This document shows positions 33,927 through 43,113 of a stretch of 64,000 bases of DNA, one piece after another. The first letter of the stretch is position 1. Every line of letters begins with the position of its first letter. A program made the position numbers and the translations under genes. Below the pieces are notes generated by a model that was given only the letters and a program-made list of their open reading frames with translations, ran no database searches and was not told the origin of the DNA. Origin of the DNA: an uncultured Sutterella sp. (GTDB lineage: Bacteria; Pseudomonadota; Gammaproteobacteria; Burkholderiales; Burkholderiaceae_F); assembly GCA_900545335.1 (NCBI GenBank), contig UQYP01000004.1:1-64000 (forward strand), written 5' to 3'.

Positions 33927-36050
33927 ATGTCTGAAGAAAAACAAGCTGACAGTCTGCTTGCCCGGCAGATGGCTATTCCTCTGTACGGCGATAAAAAGCT
34001 TTTTACCGGTGAATCGCGTTTGGCTCACGCCGACGGTATGGCCAATATCGTTCGCGGGATTCGAGACGACGAGGAATTGATTTCTGCCTGCTATCTCTTT
34101 GCTGTACATGATTGTCTGCCTAACCCGGAAGAGTGGCTGAAAAGTCATTTCGGAACCGGTGTAGCTGAGTTGGTTACCGAGCTGCACCGCCTCATTGAAT
34201 TAAACGGTAAGACACGTCTCATGCCGATTGCCGAAGACGAAAAGGGGCAGGATAAACTGATGCTTAAAGCGCAGGATGCGCTTTTAAGAAAGATGGTCTT
34301 AGCTATGTGCCGCGATTTGCGAGTGGTTATCCTGAGACTGTCGAGCCGCCTGCAGACGCTTCGCTACTACGCTATGAAAAAAGATGACCCCGAGGGAGCA
34401 AAAGCCTACGGGGCTGATACTTTAGCGCTTTACGCACCGCTGGCAAACCGCCTGGGTATTTGGCAGATCAAGTGGGAGCTTGAAGACCTTTCACTGCGCT
34501 TTACAAAGCCCGAAATTTATAACGATATTGCCCGCCAGCTCGATGAAAGCCGTGAGGCACGGCTTGCATTCATGCGCGATGCCGTCGATAAAATCAAACA
34601 GATGCTTGCAGAAAAGGGCATTGAGGCGGAAGTCTCGGGCCGCCCGAAACACATCTACTCCATCTACAAAAAGATGGAAAGAAAGCACCTGCGTTTTGAC
34701 CAGCTCTATGACGTGCGCGCGCTGCGCATCATTGTTCAGACCGTTGAACAGTGCTATGAGGTGCTTTCTATTGTTCAGGCTAATTTCCCCGGCGTGAGCT
34801 CTGAGTACGACGACTATATTTCCAACCCGAAGCCAAACGGTTACCGCTCACTGCATACGGTGATTCTGGACGCGAAAAAGCGCCCCATTGAAATTCAGAT
34901 TCGAACTCGTGAAATGCACGAGTACAACGAACTGGGTATGGCCGCACACTGGCGCTATAAAGAAGCCGGCAATTCAGAAAAGAGCACGCAAAGCACAGAG
35001 GATCAGAAAGTGGCCTGGCTGCGTCAGCTTTTGGCTTGGAGCAGCGACGTCAAACCCGAAGGTCCTCAGGGAGTGGAGGACGATCACGTCTATGTGCTCA
35101 CCCCTCAGGGACGAGTGGTCGAAATGCGAACAGGAGCCACTCCGATTGACTTTGCCTATCACTTGCACAGTGAGTTGGGGCACCGCTGCCGTGGCGCAAA
35201 AGTCAACGGTCAGATGGTGCCGCTTAACTACAAACTCAAAACCGGCGAGACGGTGGAAATCGTTGCGGCTAAAGAAGGCGGCCCAAGCCGTGACTGGTTG
35301 AATCCCGAGTTGGGTTTTGTCGTAACCAACCGTGCACGGGGCAAGGTACGTCAGTGGTTTAACCAAAAAGCCGTTGAAGAAATGGTCAACACCGGGCGTG
35401 ACATGATCGAAAAAGATCTTGCTCGTCTGGGTAAAACCACGTTCAAACTGGAAGAATTGGCCAAGCGCCTGGGCTATGACAGCGTCGAGGATCTTTATGT
35501 CGGCGCAGCCAAGGAAGACTTCGGCTTTAAGAGTATTGAAAAAGCACTCAAGCCTCAGGAAGAAGAGAAAAAAGAGATTTTTACATCCAAATCAAAGGCC
35601 GAGCACGCCAAAAGTCAGGTTTTGGTGGTCGGTGTGGACTCTCTTTTAACTCAGCTTGCACGCTGCTGCCATCCGGCTCCGCCCGATAAAATTGTGGGCT
35701 TTGTGACCCGCGGACGAGGTGTGACGATTCACCGGGCAGACTGCCCCAATATTCGTCACCTTGATGAAAAAGGTCAGGAACGCCTCATTGAGGTGAGCTG
35801 GGGCAATGCCGAAGGGGCGGTCTTTCCGGTTGAAGTACTGGTCGTCGGTCAGAATTTGCCCGGGCTCTTAAAAGATATGAGCGAAATTTTCATGAAAGAA
35901 AAAATCGCCATTGTCGGCATGAGCTCACAAGTGATTAAGGGTGATATGCATTGGCGCTTTAATGTGGAAATCTCTCAGGTGGAATCCTTGAAGCGCACAT
36001 TGAAAGCCATTCAGGATTTGCCCGGTGTCTATAACGCAAGAAGAACTTAG
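33927..36050 (+). CDS. relA: (p)ppGpp synthetase RelA
   Basis: A 707-residue stringent-response enzyme. The N-terminal HD region is degenerate, as in RelA rather than SpoT. The synthetase domain follows, with GRPKHIYSIYKKM, LYDVRALRIIV, NPKPNGYRSLHTVI and EIQIRTREMHE. A TGS domain (DDHVYVLTPQGRVVEM...) comes next, then the cysteine-bearing RIS/zinc segment LARCCHPAPPDKIVGFVTRG, and a C-terminal ACT domain. ATG 33927 is preferred over TTG 33864 because GGGG lies before it. The product should make (p)ppGpp from ATP and GTP/GDP when ribosomes stall on uncharged tRNA. Confidence 0.95.
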   Translation: MSEEKQADSLLARQMAIPLYGDKKLFTGESRLAHADGMANIVRGIRDDEELISACYLFAVHDCLPNPEEWLKSHFGTGVAELVTELHRLIELNGKTRLMPIAEDEKGQDKLMLKAQDALLRKMVLAMCRDLRVVILRLSSRLQTLRYYAMKKDDPEGAKAYGADTLALYAPLANRLGIWQIKWELEDLSLRFTKPEIYNDIARQLDESREARLAFMRDAVDKIKQMLAEKGIEAEVSGRPKHIYSIYKKMERKHLRFDQLYDVRALRIIVQTVEQCYEVLSIVQANFPGVSSEYDDYISNPKPNGYRSLHTVILDAKKRPIEIQIRTREMHEYNELGMAAHWRYKEAGNSEKSTQSTEDQKVAWLRQLLAWSSDVKPEGPQGVEDDHVYVLTPQGRVVEMRTGATPIDFAYHLHSELGHRCRGAKVNGQMVPLNYKLKTGETVEIVAAKEGGPSRDWLNPELGFVVTNRARGKVRQWFNQKAVEEMVNTGRDMIEKDLARLGKTTFKLEELAKRLGYDSVEDLYVGAAKEDFGFKSIEKALKPQEEEKKEIFTSKSKAEHAKSQVLVVGVDSLLTQLARCCHPAPPDKIVGFVTRGRGVTIHRADCPNIRHLDEKGQERLIEVSWGNAEGAVFPVEVLVVGQNLPGLLKDMSEIFMKEKIAIVGMSSQVIKGDMHWRFNVEISQVESLKRTLKAIQDLPGVYNARRT

Positions 36051-36059
36051 GACAGGATA

Positions 36060-36275
36060 ATGCAAGTTTCCGCAAAGCTTTATACATTTTTTCAACAGGT
36101 GCTGAGGTGCCTTATTTATGTCGGAATCGGTCATACCGCTTTTGAAGTGGTGAGCATATGGCGCTCGCCTGAGATTTCCGATCTGTGGTACTACGGTTTG
36201 GCTGTGCCCGGTCTTTATTATCTTGTGCCGATTCTCGCTTTGACGATCTTTTTAGCGGTAGTGAGAAAAAGTTGA
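36060..36275 (+). CDS. Small membrane protein of unknown function
   Basis: A 71-residue protein that starts nine bases after the relA stop behind an AGGA ribosome site, so it is probably translated from the relA transcript. It has two hydrophobic stretches: LYTFFQQVLRCLIYVGIGHTA (about residues 7-27) and YGLAVPGLYYLVPILALTIF (about 45-64). It ends with a short basic tail, VVRKS. I do not recognise the family. The hydrophobic pattern, spacing and following terminator support a real gene. Confidence 0.6.
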   Translation: MQVSAKLYTFFQQVLRCLIYVGIGHTAFEVVSIWRSPEISDLWYYGLAVPGLYYLVPILALTIFLAVVRKS

Positions 36276-36297
36276 GTAATTGAAAATCTGCAAATAA

Positions 36298-36332
36298 AAA
36301 ATCCCCAACCCGGTTATTTGAGTTGGGGATTT
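36298..36332. terminator. Bidirectional terminator between the relA operon and cstA
   Basis: An 11-bp perfect stem (AAATCCCCAAC / GTTGGGGATTT) with A and T flanks, lying between convergent genes. Confidence 0.85.
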
Positions 36333-36355
36333 CTGTGTCAGACACCTAATGTGTC

Positions 36356-38020
36356 TTAATCAACCTTTTTGTCCGACAGTTTCGGCAGGCAGTGCATCAC
36401 AACCATCAAAGCCAGTGCAATCAAAGCAACAGCGATGATTAATTGCAGACCGTCAACCATGAAGACAAACGTACCGGCAGACAGTGCACCGATGATGCGC
36501 CATACAGACATACCGAGAGCGGTCATCGTCACGCAGAACATAATCGTCATCGGGATGTAAAGCATCCAGCCCTTGCGGCCCGTTGCTTTTAAGAATACGG
36601 CCAGGCTTGTAAGCACCAAAGCAGACAAGAGTTGGTTGGCAGAGCCGAAAAGCGGCCAAATGCTCATGTAGCCGGCCAGGCACAGCAGGTAACTTAAAAC
36701 CAGTGTCAGAATCGTCGCAAAAACGGGGTTTGTAAAGAGCTTTTGTACGCCGTTCTTTTCCACGCCTTCGGGCGGCGTGAAGAGTTCCTGCAGACTCATG
36801 CGGCCGATACGGGCAACAGCGTCAACGCTCGTCAAAGCCAAAGCCGAGACGCACATCGTCATAATGCAGGCGCTTACATCCGTGGGTAAGCCGAAGATAT
36901 CGGTTAAGAACGAAGCGATGGAGTTAGAGAAAAGTTGGAAGGGGGTGCCGGAGGGCAAAACACCGTCGGTAGCCGCTGCACACACAACAATTAATGCAAC
37001 TACACCCAAAACAGTTTCCACACACATGGAGCCGTAACCCACCAAACGCATATCCTTTTCGTTGGCGATCATCTTTGAAGACGTGCCGGAAGAAACCAAG
37101 CTATGGAAACCGGACACAGCGCCGCAGGCAATCGTGACAAAGAGCATCGGGAAGAGGTCAAGGCCCTTGACTTCAAAGCCGACAAAGGCAGGCATGTTGA
37201 TATCGGGGTTCTTGATGAATACGCCGATCACGCCGCCCAAAATCATGCCGATCAAAAGGAACATACTGAGGTAGTCGCGGGGCTGCTTTAAAAGCCACAT
37301 AGGCATCACAGCGGCACAGAAAAGATAGGCAAAGACCACATAGCGCCAGGTCACGGCATCGGCGTAGATGGGGTTGGCGATACCGATCCAAAGCATAGCG
37401 ACCATGAGCACGATACCGACAATCAATTGTTCGGTTCCGGAGGGCTTTCTGTACTTGAGGTACAAGCCGAAAGCAACAGCCACGAACATATAAAGAATCG
37501 AGATGGAGGCAGCTGCAGCGTTGGGCATAATTTCTGCCCCTTGAGCCGTAAAGCCGTTAAAGGTATTGGCAACGATGTCGCAGAAAGCCGAGATCACCAA
37601 GAGCGTAAAGAGCCAGCAGAAAAGCAGAAACAGCTGACGGCCCGTTCGGCCGATGTATTGTTCGATCATCATGCCCATGGATTTGCCGCCGTTTTTCACA
37701 GAAGCATAAAGGGCAGTGAAGTCTTGTACGGCACCGAAGAAGATGCAGCCGAAAATCATCCAAAGCGTGGCAGGGAGCCAGCCGAACATGGCAGCGATAA
37801 TCGGACCTGTGACGGGACCGGCACCCGTAATGGAAGTAAACTGGTGGGAAAACACAGTCCATTTATTGGTCGGCACATAGTCATTGCCGTCGTTTTTGAT
37901 TTGAGCGGGCGTTTTTGCGTTGGGATCAACCCCCCAAGTCTTCTCAAGCCACCGTGCATAGAAACGGTAACCGACAAAGAGCGCCACGATCGTACAAGCC
38001 ATTAAGATTAAGCCGTTCAT
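36356..38020 (-). CDS. cstA: Carbon starvation protein A (peptide/pyruvate transporter)
   Basis: A 554-residue polytopic membrane protein with about 14-16 spans. CstA hallmarks are HQFTSITGAGPVTGPIIAAMFGWLPA near residue 60, RTGRQLFLL, FPMLFVTIACGAVSGFHSLVSSGTSSK and LWPLFGSANQLLSAL-like (IWPLFGSANQLLSALVL). CstA family members import peptides or pyruvate on nutrient limitation. Only the short single-chain form is present, without a BtsS/BtsR sensor pair. AGGA precedes the ATG. A structured 60-base region lies upstream. Confidence 0.95.
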   Translation of the reverse strand: MNGLILMACTIVALFVGYRFYARWLEKTWGVDPNAKTPAQIKNDGNDYVPTNKWTVFSHQFTSITGAGPVTGPIIAAMFGWLPATLWMIFGCIFFGAVQDFTALYASVKNGGKSMGMMIEQYIGRTGRQLFLLFCWLFTLLVISAFCDIVANTFNGFTAQGAEIMPNAAAASISILYMFVAVAFGLYLKYRKPSGTEQLIVGIVLMVAMLWIGIANPIYADAVTWRYVVFAYLFCAAVMPMWLLKQPRDYLSMFLLIGMILGGVIGVFIKNPDINMPAFVGFEVKGLDLFPMLFVTIACGAVSGFHSLVSSGTSSKMIANEKDMRLVGYGSMCVETVLGVVALIVVCAAATDGVLPSGTPFQLFSNSIASFLTDIFGLPTDVSACIMTMCVSALALTSVDAVARIGRMSLQELFTPPEGVEKNGVQKLFTNPVFATILTLVLSYLLCLAGYMSIWPLFGSANQLLSALVLTSLAVFLKATGRKGWMLYIPMTIMFCVTMTALGMSVWRIIGALSAGTFVFMVDGLQLIIAVALIALALMVVMHCLPKLSDKKVD

Positions 38021-38073
38021 GGTGTTTAAGTCCTATCGATTAAAAAAGTTGAAGTAAAACTGCACATACAAAA

Positions 38074-38133
38074 AGGCCGCCTATCCCTCGGCCCGATTTA
38101 TCGGGCTCAGATCAGGCGGCCTGATAAATCGGG
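38074..38133 (-). terminator. Complex terminator/attenuator between the aminotransferase gene and cstA
   Basis: On the minus strand AGGCCGCCT (38122-38114) pairs with AGGCGGCCT (38082-38074), followed by TTTTTGT: a strong terminator. Its loop holds a nested hairpin, GCCCGA-TAAA-TCGGGC. CCCGATTTATC (38133-38123), just before the first arm, also pairs with GATAAATCGGG (38102-38092) inside the loop. The arms interleave, so a pseudoknot or a switch between structures is possible. Confidence 0.7.
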
Positions 38134-38138
38134 AAGTA

Positions 38139-39326
38139 TCAAATTCGCAATCGAATGACTTCAGCCAGATTTTTCACGCCTTGTCTAATTCGTTCAGGAT
38201 CAACTGTTACGAACGAAAGGCGGAAGTGATTCTTTTGAACTTCAGAGCCCGCATAGAAGGCTTCGCCCGGTACGTAGGCCACATTGTGGGCTAAGGCATC
38301 ACGGGCCATTTCCGTTGCATTGATGTGTTCGGGCAGCGTGACCCAGATGAACATACCGGCCGTGGGATGTGTCCAGGTAACGCCTTCGGGCATAAATTCT
38401 TTTAATGCTTCAAGCATTGCGTTGGCATGAGTCTTATAACGTTCACGCACACTCGGCAGATGATGGACAAGCAGATCTTCGCTAAAGACCTGAGCCGAAA
38501 TCAGCTGAGTGAAAGTAGACGTATGCAGATCCATTGCCTGCTTGAGCTGAGCTACCTTATCGAGCACTGCAGCCGGTGCAATGATGTAGCCCAAGCGGAA
38601 ACCCGGGGCCAGGATCTTGGAAAGCGTACCCAAACGGATCACGCGTTCAGGGGCCCATTTGCGCAAAGAAGCAGGAGGCTCATGGTCGTACCAAAGTTCA
38701 CCGTACGGATCATCTTCAATCAGAAGCATGTCAAACTCACGAGCTTTTTCGCACAAAAGCTTGCGGCGTTCTTCGGAAATGGTGAGACCGGTCGGATTGC
38801 TGGCGGTCGGCATCACGTAGGCAAATTTGGCACCGCGGCAGACCTCTTCAGTGAAAGCTGCAGGATTGAGGCCTTCGGTATCACAGGGCAAACTTACGTA
38901 GCAGGGATCGCAAAGATCGAAAGCCTGCAATGCACCCATGTAGGTCGGCGATTCAACCAAAACTTTGTCACCCTTATCGAGGAAAATGCGGGCAATGACA
39001 TCCAAGGCCTGTTGGCTGCCCGAGACAATCTGAACTTGTTCGTATTCGGTCGGGATGCCCTTTTGAGTTTCTCGGCGGGCAATTTCGCGGCGAAGAGCAA
39101 TTTCACCTTCGACCATGGAGTACTGCAGAGCGTGTTTGCCTTCTTTAGCAATAACGGTCTGACAGGCTTTTGCAATTTCTTCCAGAGGAAAGCCTTCCGG
39201 AGAGGGCAGGCCGCCGGCAAAAGAAATGACGCCGGCAGGCAACTTCAATAAGTCACGAATGACTGAACTTGTAGGTTTGGAGGCGAGCGCCGACCAACGC
39301 GGCGTCGGTTCCTGCACTGTGGACAT
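38139..39326 (-). CDS. PLP-dependent aminotransferase (class I, LysN/2-aminoadipate-like)
   Basis: A 395-residue fold-type I aminotransferase of the group related to 2-aminoadipate aminotransferase and the MocR catalytic domain, here without an HTH. It shows the N-terminal ISFAGGLPSPEGFP, SGSQQALD, PTASNPTG (cofactor-binding Asn), IEDDPYGEL, and the PLP lysine in RLGTLSKILAPGFRLGY. Substrates in this group include aromatic, branched-chain and aminoadipate amino acids, and the exact one is unknown. The start at 39326 follows AAAGGAG. It reads towards cstA but is separated from it by a strong terminator. Confidence 0.9.
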   Translation of the reverse strand: MSTVQEPTPRWSALASKPTSSVIRDLLKLPAGVISFAGGLPSPEGFPLEEIAKACQTVIAKEGKHALQYSMVEGEIALRREIARRETQKGIPTEYEQVQIVSGSQQALDVIARIFLDKGDKVLVESPTYMGALQAFDLCDPCYVSLPCDTEGLNPAAFTEEVCRGAKFAYVMPTASNPTGLTISEERRKLLCEKAREFDMLLIEDDPYGELWYDHEPPASLRKWAPERVIRLGTLSKILAPGFRLGYIIAPAAVLDKVAQLKQAMDLHTSTFTQLISAQVFSEDLLVHHLPSVRERYKTHANAMLEALKEFMPEGVTWTHPTAGMFIWVTLPEHINATEMARDALAHNVAYVPGEAFYAGSEVQKNHFRLSFVTVDPERIRQGVKNLAEVIRLRI

Positions 39327-39504
39327 CGACAACTCCTTTCTGACTGTTTTTTTACATTGTCTCAAATTGTCGATAAATGTTTATAAGGCAAATTCCCTAA
39401 GTTTTCTGTGAAGTTGTGCAGAAATAAGTTGCTCTGCTTAGTTTTTTGTTATGAAATGATGATTTTCTAAGTAAAAATGCTTAACCCGTTGAAAGCAAAA
39501 GAAA

Positions 39505-39534
39505 AGCCGCCGAATCCTTTTCGATGCGGCGGCT
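39505..39534 (-). terminator. Terminator after argH
   Basis: An 8-bp stem (AGCCGCCG at 39505-39512, CGGCGGCT at 39527-39534), followed on the minus strand by TTTCTTTT. Confidence 0.8.
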
Positions 39535-39559
39535 CTGCGGACAGAGGGACCCGAAACGG

Positions 39560-41026
39560 TTAAATCAAAAGATCTGCCAAACGCTTTTGTTTCGGTTCTG
39601 TGTGACGCTTTTCAAAAATATCCGTCCAGCGTGCCACCTGTTTTCTCACCTGATTGGGAGCGGTTGCACCGACATGATCGCGGGCTGCGACACTGGCTTC
39701 CAACTTGAGCGCTTTTTCGTAGACGTCTTCTTCGATCAGATCGCTGAAGCCTTTTAGCTCCTGAAGTGAGAGTTCGGCTAAATCACAGCCTCTTTCGCTT
39801 GCAAGCTTCACAACCGAGCCCACAACATCGTGTGCTTCACGGAAGGGCAGACCTTTCTTAGTCAGGTAGTCGGCCAAGTCCGTTGCGGTGGGATAACCGG
39901 CTTGAGCAGCCTTTTTCATTTCTTCACGGTTGGGGGTGACACCGGGCATCATTTCAATGAATGCTCTGAGCGTATCCTTGACGGTGTCAATGGCATCAAA
40001 AACCGGTTCCTTATCTTCCTGGGTATCTTTAGCGTAAGCAAGCGGCAGCCCCTTCATCAAAACCGTCAGGCTGATGAGGTCGCCAGCCACACGGCCGGCT
40101 TTGCCGCGCGCTGTTTCAGCCACGTCAGGATTTTTCTTTTGAGGCATGATGGAAGAGCCCGTCGTGAAACGATCGGGCAGCATCATGAATTTGAAGCGCT
40201 GGCTCATCCAATAGATCAATTCTTCAGACAAGCGCGAAATGTGCATCATGATTAAGGACGCCGCAGCCGTGAATTCAATGCAGAAGTCGCGATCGCTTAC
40301 AGCATCGAGTGAATTTTGCATAACTGCTTCAAATCCGAGAAGCTCGGCGGAGTAGTTACGGTCGATCGGATAGGTGGTGCCGGCCAAAGCAGCTGCACCC
40401 AGCGGTGACTGATTGACGCGGCGGCGCAGGTCGATTAAACGGGTTCTGTCGCGCTCGAACATTTCAACATAAGCCAGGAGGTGATGGCCGAGCGTGACGG
40501 GCTGAGCAACCTGCATGTGTGTGAAGCCCGGCATAATGGTATCGGTTTCCCGGGCGGCCAAATGAACGAGTACTTCCTGCAGTTCACTCACTAAATCCGT
40601 GATCGTATCGATTTCTTCGCGCATGTAAAGACGCATGTCGGTTGCGACCTGGTCGTTTCTTGAGCGGCCCGTGTGCAGGCGCTTACCGGCGTCTCCCACG
40701 AGTTGAGTGAGGCGCGCTTCAATATTTAAGTGCACGTCTTCGAGTTCAAGTTTCCATTCAAACCGGCCCGAACGGATTTCTTCAATGATTTGCTTCATGC
40801 CGCGCTTGATATCGGCTAAGTCTTCATCGTGAAGGACACCGCACTTATTCATCATCGTTGCGTGGGCGATGGAACCTGCGATGTCGGCCAGTGCCATACG
40901 TTTGTCGAAATCAACGCTAGCGGTGTAGCGCAGAACGAAATCGGCGACCGGTTCAGAGAAGCGACCCGACCAAGCTTTTTTCTTTTGTGCCAAAGGATCT
41001 AAATGTTCGGTAGCGACAGTAGTCAT
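39560..41026 (-). CDS. argH: Argininosuccinate lyase
   Basis: A 488-residue fumarase-superfamily enzyme that splits argininosuccinate into arginine and fumarate. It has the N-terminal WSGRFSEPVADFVLRYTASV, the substrate-site TGRSRNDQVATDMRL, and the signature loop GSSIMPQKKNPDVAE with catalytic serine. It is slightly longer than the usual 460 residues because of short terminal extensions. argG lies 10 kb away, so the last two arginine-synthesis steps are unlinked but near. AAGG precedes the ATG. Confidence 0.97.
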   Translation of the reverse strand: MTTVATEHLDPLAQKKKAWSGRFSEPVADFVLRYTASVDFDKRMALADIAGSIAHATMMNKCGVLHDEDLADIKRGMKQIIEEIRSGRFEWKLELEDVHLNIEARLTQLVGDAGKRLHTGRSRNDQVATDMRLYMREEIDTITDLVSELQEVLVHLAARETDTIMPGFTHMQVAQPVTLGHHLLAYVEMFERDRTRLIDLRRRVNQSPLGAAALAGTTYPIDRNYSAELLGFEAVMQNSLDAVSDRDFCIEFTAAASLIMMHISRLSEELIYWMSQRFKFMMLPDRFTTGSSIMPQKKNPDVAETARGKAGRVAGDLISLTVLMKGLPLAYAKDTQEDKEPVFDAIDTVKDTLRAFIEMMPGVTPNREEMKKAAQAGYPTATDLADYLTKKGLPFREAHDVVGSVVKLASERGCDLAELSLQELKGFSDLIEEDVYEKALKLEASVAARDHVGATAPNQVRKQVARWTDIFEKRHTEPKQKRLADLLI

Positions 41027-41155
41027 TTTTTCTAACCTTCATGAAAATGGTTGTTAGGCATTGTACGCAATTCAATGACGATATTGATCAAAAAAATGGG
41101 AGTTTTTTAAATTTTCTAAATAAAAATACCAAGAAAATCAAATAATTAGGACTTC

Positions 41156-41169
41156 TTTTGTCGACAAAA
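41156..41169. promoter_or_regulatory. Perfect 14-base palindrome in the argH-hemC control region
   Basis: TTTTGTCGACAAAA lies in an AT-rich, 275-base divergent intergenic region. It could be a regulator site. It does not match the ARG box (TGAAT-N4-ATTCA). A related sequence, TCGACAAAT/ATTTGTCGA, lies before argG. Confidence 0.3.
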
Positions 41170-41301
41170 ACAAGCAAAAAATTGAATAACCCGGGATTAA
41201 TGCCGAAAAATAAAATACTTAGGCGGATCAGTTTTTCTCAGATACTTTTAAGGAAAAAGTGACAAAATCGCACGATTGATTATTTGAGTAGGTAAGAAAC
41301 C

Positions 41302-42228
41302 ATGTCTGATGTTATTACGATTGCCACAAGAGAAAGTCCTTTAGCCCTTTGGCAGGCCGAACATGTTCAGGCCCTCTTGCGTGAGCGTTACCCGGAAAAA
41401 AAGGTTGAACTGCTGGGCATGACGACGCAAGGCGACCAGATTTTGGATAAAACACTTTCTAAGATCGGCGGCAAAGGCCTTTTTGTCAAAGAGCTCGAAA
41501 TTGCGATGCAAAAGAGGTTGGCTCATTTGGCCGTACATTCTTTAAAGGATGTGCCGATGGAGCTGCCCGAAGGTTTTGTGTTGGCAGCTGTGAGTAAGCG
41601 TGAAGACCCGCGGGATGCTTTTGTGAGCAACCGCTATGACTCTCTTGAAAGCATGCCGGCAGGCAGCGTGGTCGGAACGGCCAGTCTGCGCCGAGAGCTC
41701 ATGCTTCGCTCGAGATTTCCTCATTTGGTTGTGAAACCTGTCCGCGGCAATGTCGGGACACGCTTAAAGAAGTTGGATAGCGGCGAGTATGACGCTCTCG
41801 TAATGGCGAGCGCCGGCTTTAAACGTTTGGGCTTAAAAGAGCGTATTCGTGAAATCATCAGCGAAGATATTTCTTTGCCCAGTCCGGGACAGGGCGCATT
41901 AGGCATTGAGTGCCTTCAAAGTGATCTGGATACTCAAGAGGCTGTGGCTTTTATCAATGATGAAAAAACTCGCGCCTGTTGCCTGGCTGAGCGTGCAGTA
42001 AGCCGTGCATTGGGCGGCTCCTGCCAGGTGCCTCTGGCGGCCTATGCCACCATTGATGGTTCGGAGATGAGACTCAGAGCATTGGTCGGCGATCATACAA
42101 CTGGAGAGAGCGTTTCAACTGAGGTCCGAGGTGATTGGCAAACCTACGCACAATTGGCTCAAAAAGCGGTTGAAGATCTTTTAAAACAGGGCGCTCGGAG
42201 CTATATTGAAAAGTTGTTGAGTAAATAG
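41302..42228 (+). CDS. hemC: Hydroxymethylbilane synthase (porphobilinogen deaminase)
   Basis: A 308-residue enzyme that joins four porphobilinogens into hydroxymethylbilane. It starts with ITIATRESPLALWQAEHV and has KGLFVKELEIAM, LAVHSLKDVP (containing a catalytic Asp) and ASLRRE. The dipyrromethane cofactor cysteine sits in LGGSCQVPLAAYA at about residue 241. Length is normal. It is followed after 17 bases by hemD, as in many proteobacteria. Confidence 0.97.
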   Translation: MSDVITIATRESPLALWQAEHVQALLRERYPEKKVELLGMTTQGDQILDKTLSKIGGKGLFVKELEIAMQKRLAHLAVHSLKDVPMELPEGFVLAAVSKREDPRDAFVSNRYDSLESMPAGSVVGTASLRRELMLRSRFPHLVVKPVRGNVGTRLKKLDSGEYDALVMASAGFKRLGLKERIREIISEDISLPSPGQGALGIECLQSDLDTQEAVAFINDEKTRACCLAERAVSRALGGSCQVPLAAYATIDGSEMRLRALVGDHTTGESVSTEVRGDWQTYAQLAQKAVEDLLKQGARSYIEKLLSK

Positions 42229-42245
42229 TCGACTTTGGAGTGAAA

Positions 42246-43025
42246 ATGATTCATTATCAAAAACCGATTATTTTGATGCGGCCCGGAGCTTCCAATGAGC
42301 GCTTGGCTGAAAGGCTCAATAAGCTCGGAATGAATATCTGGAAGTGGCCGGCTTTTACCATTTTGCCGCCTGCCGATCCTGAACGCGTCAGAGAAAAACT
42401 GGAGGATCTGAATAACTTTGATATGGTTTTGCTCGCCAGTCCTGCAGCCGTAGCGGCAAGCGCCGTCTATGTGAAAAAGTGGCCCGAGCATATCACCCTG
42501 GCTACGATCGGCTCCGGCACCGCGCGTGTGATCCGTGCAGCCTGGGGGGCGGATACGCCGGTACTTCATCCTGAGGGTGAAACTTTCGAGTCGGGTTCCG
42601 AGCATTTATTCGAGCTTTTAAAGGCTCGGGGCTTTCCCGCACGCGTTTTGATCGTGAGAGGTCAGGTCGGGCGAGAATGGCTTCGCGAACAGCTTTTGGC
42701 CCACGGAACCGACGTTGAGGTCTTGCCTGCCTATCAAAGAGCACCACTTGAACTCTCTACGAGCGAACTCGATAAACTGCAGTCTTCAATTTACGGACCC
42801 GCTCCGATCGTGTACTTAACAAGCAGCGATGCCGTAGGAGTCTTGCTTCATGCGGTCAAGAGCGTTCCCGGAGCACTTGAATGGCTTCAGAAAGGCTTTG
42901 TACTCACCATTCACCCGAGGCCTAAGGCACAGCTCGAAGAAGTCGGTTTTCGAAACGTCGCATTGGTTTCTGCCAAAGATGAGAAGGTGCAGGAGGCCAT
43001 TGAAAAGCTTCTTGAGATCGTCTGA
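42246..43025 (+). CDS. hemD: Uroporphyrinogen-III synthase
   Basis: A 259-residue protein that closes and inverts ring D of hydroxymethylbilane. The sequence is poorly conserved, as is usual for HemD, but landmarks are visible: ILMRPGASNERLAERLNKLG at the start, LLASPAAVAASAV, ATIGSGTARVI, LIVRGQVGREWLREQL, YLTSSDAV, and TIHPRPKAQLEEVGF near the end. Position right after hemC supports the call. ATG 42246 was chosen because GGAG ends five bases before it. Confidence 0.92.
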   Translation: MIHYQKPIILMRPGASNERLAERLNKLGMNIWKWPAFTILPPADPERVREKLEDLNNFDMVLLASPAAVAASAVYVKKWPEHITLATIGSGTARVIRAAWGADTPVLHPEGETFESGSEHLFELLKARGFPARVLIVRGQVGREWLREQLLAHGTDVEVLPAYQRAPLELSTSELDKLQSSIYGPAPIVYLTSSDAVGVLLHAVKSVPGALEWLQKGFVLTIHPRPKAQLEEVGFRNVALVSAKDEKVQEAIEKLLEIV

Positions 43026-43055
43026 CGCCTTGTTTACAATAAATTGGGTAAGTTG

Positions 43056-43088
43056 ACGTGCGCTCTTTTTCTGAGCGCACGTGTTTTT
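43056..43088 (+). terminator. Terminator after hemCD
   Basis: A 10-bp perfect stem (ACGTGCGCTC / GAGCGCACGT) with a 7-base loop, then GTTTTT. Confidence 0.8.
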
Positions 43089-43113
43089 AAAATTTAAACA
43101 GAGGAATTAAAGA

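Noticed and set aside
41027..41301. Small gene in the AT-rich argH-hemC gap
   Set aside because: No open frame with a ribosome site was found. The region looks like divergent promoters.
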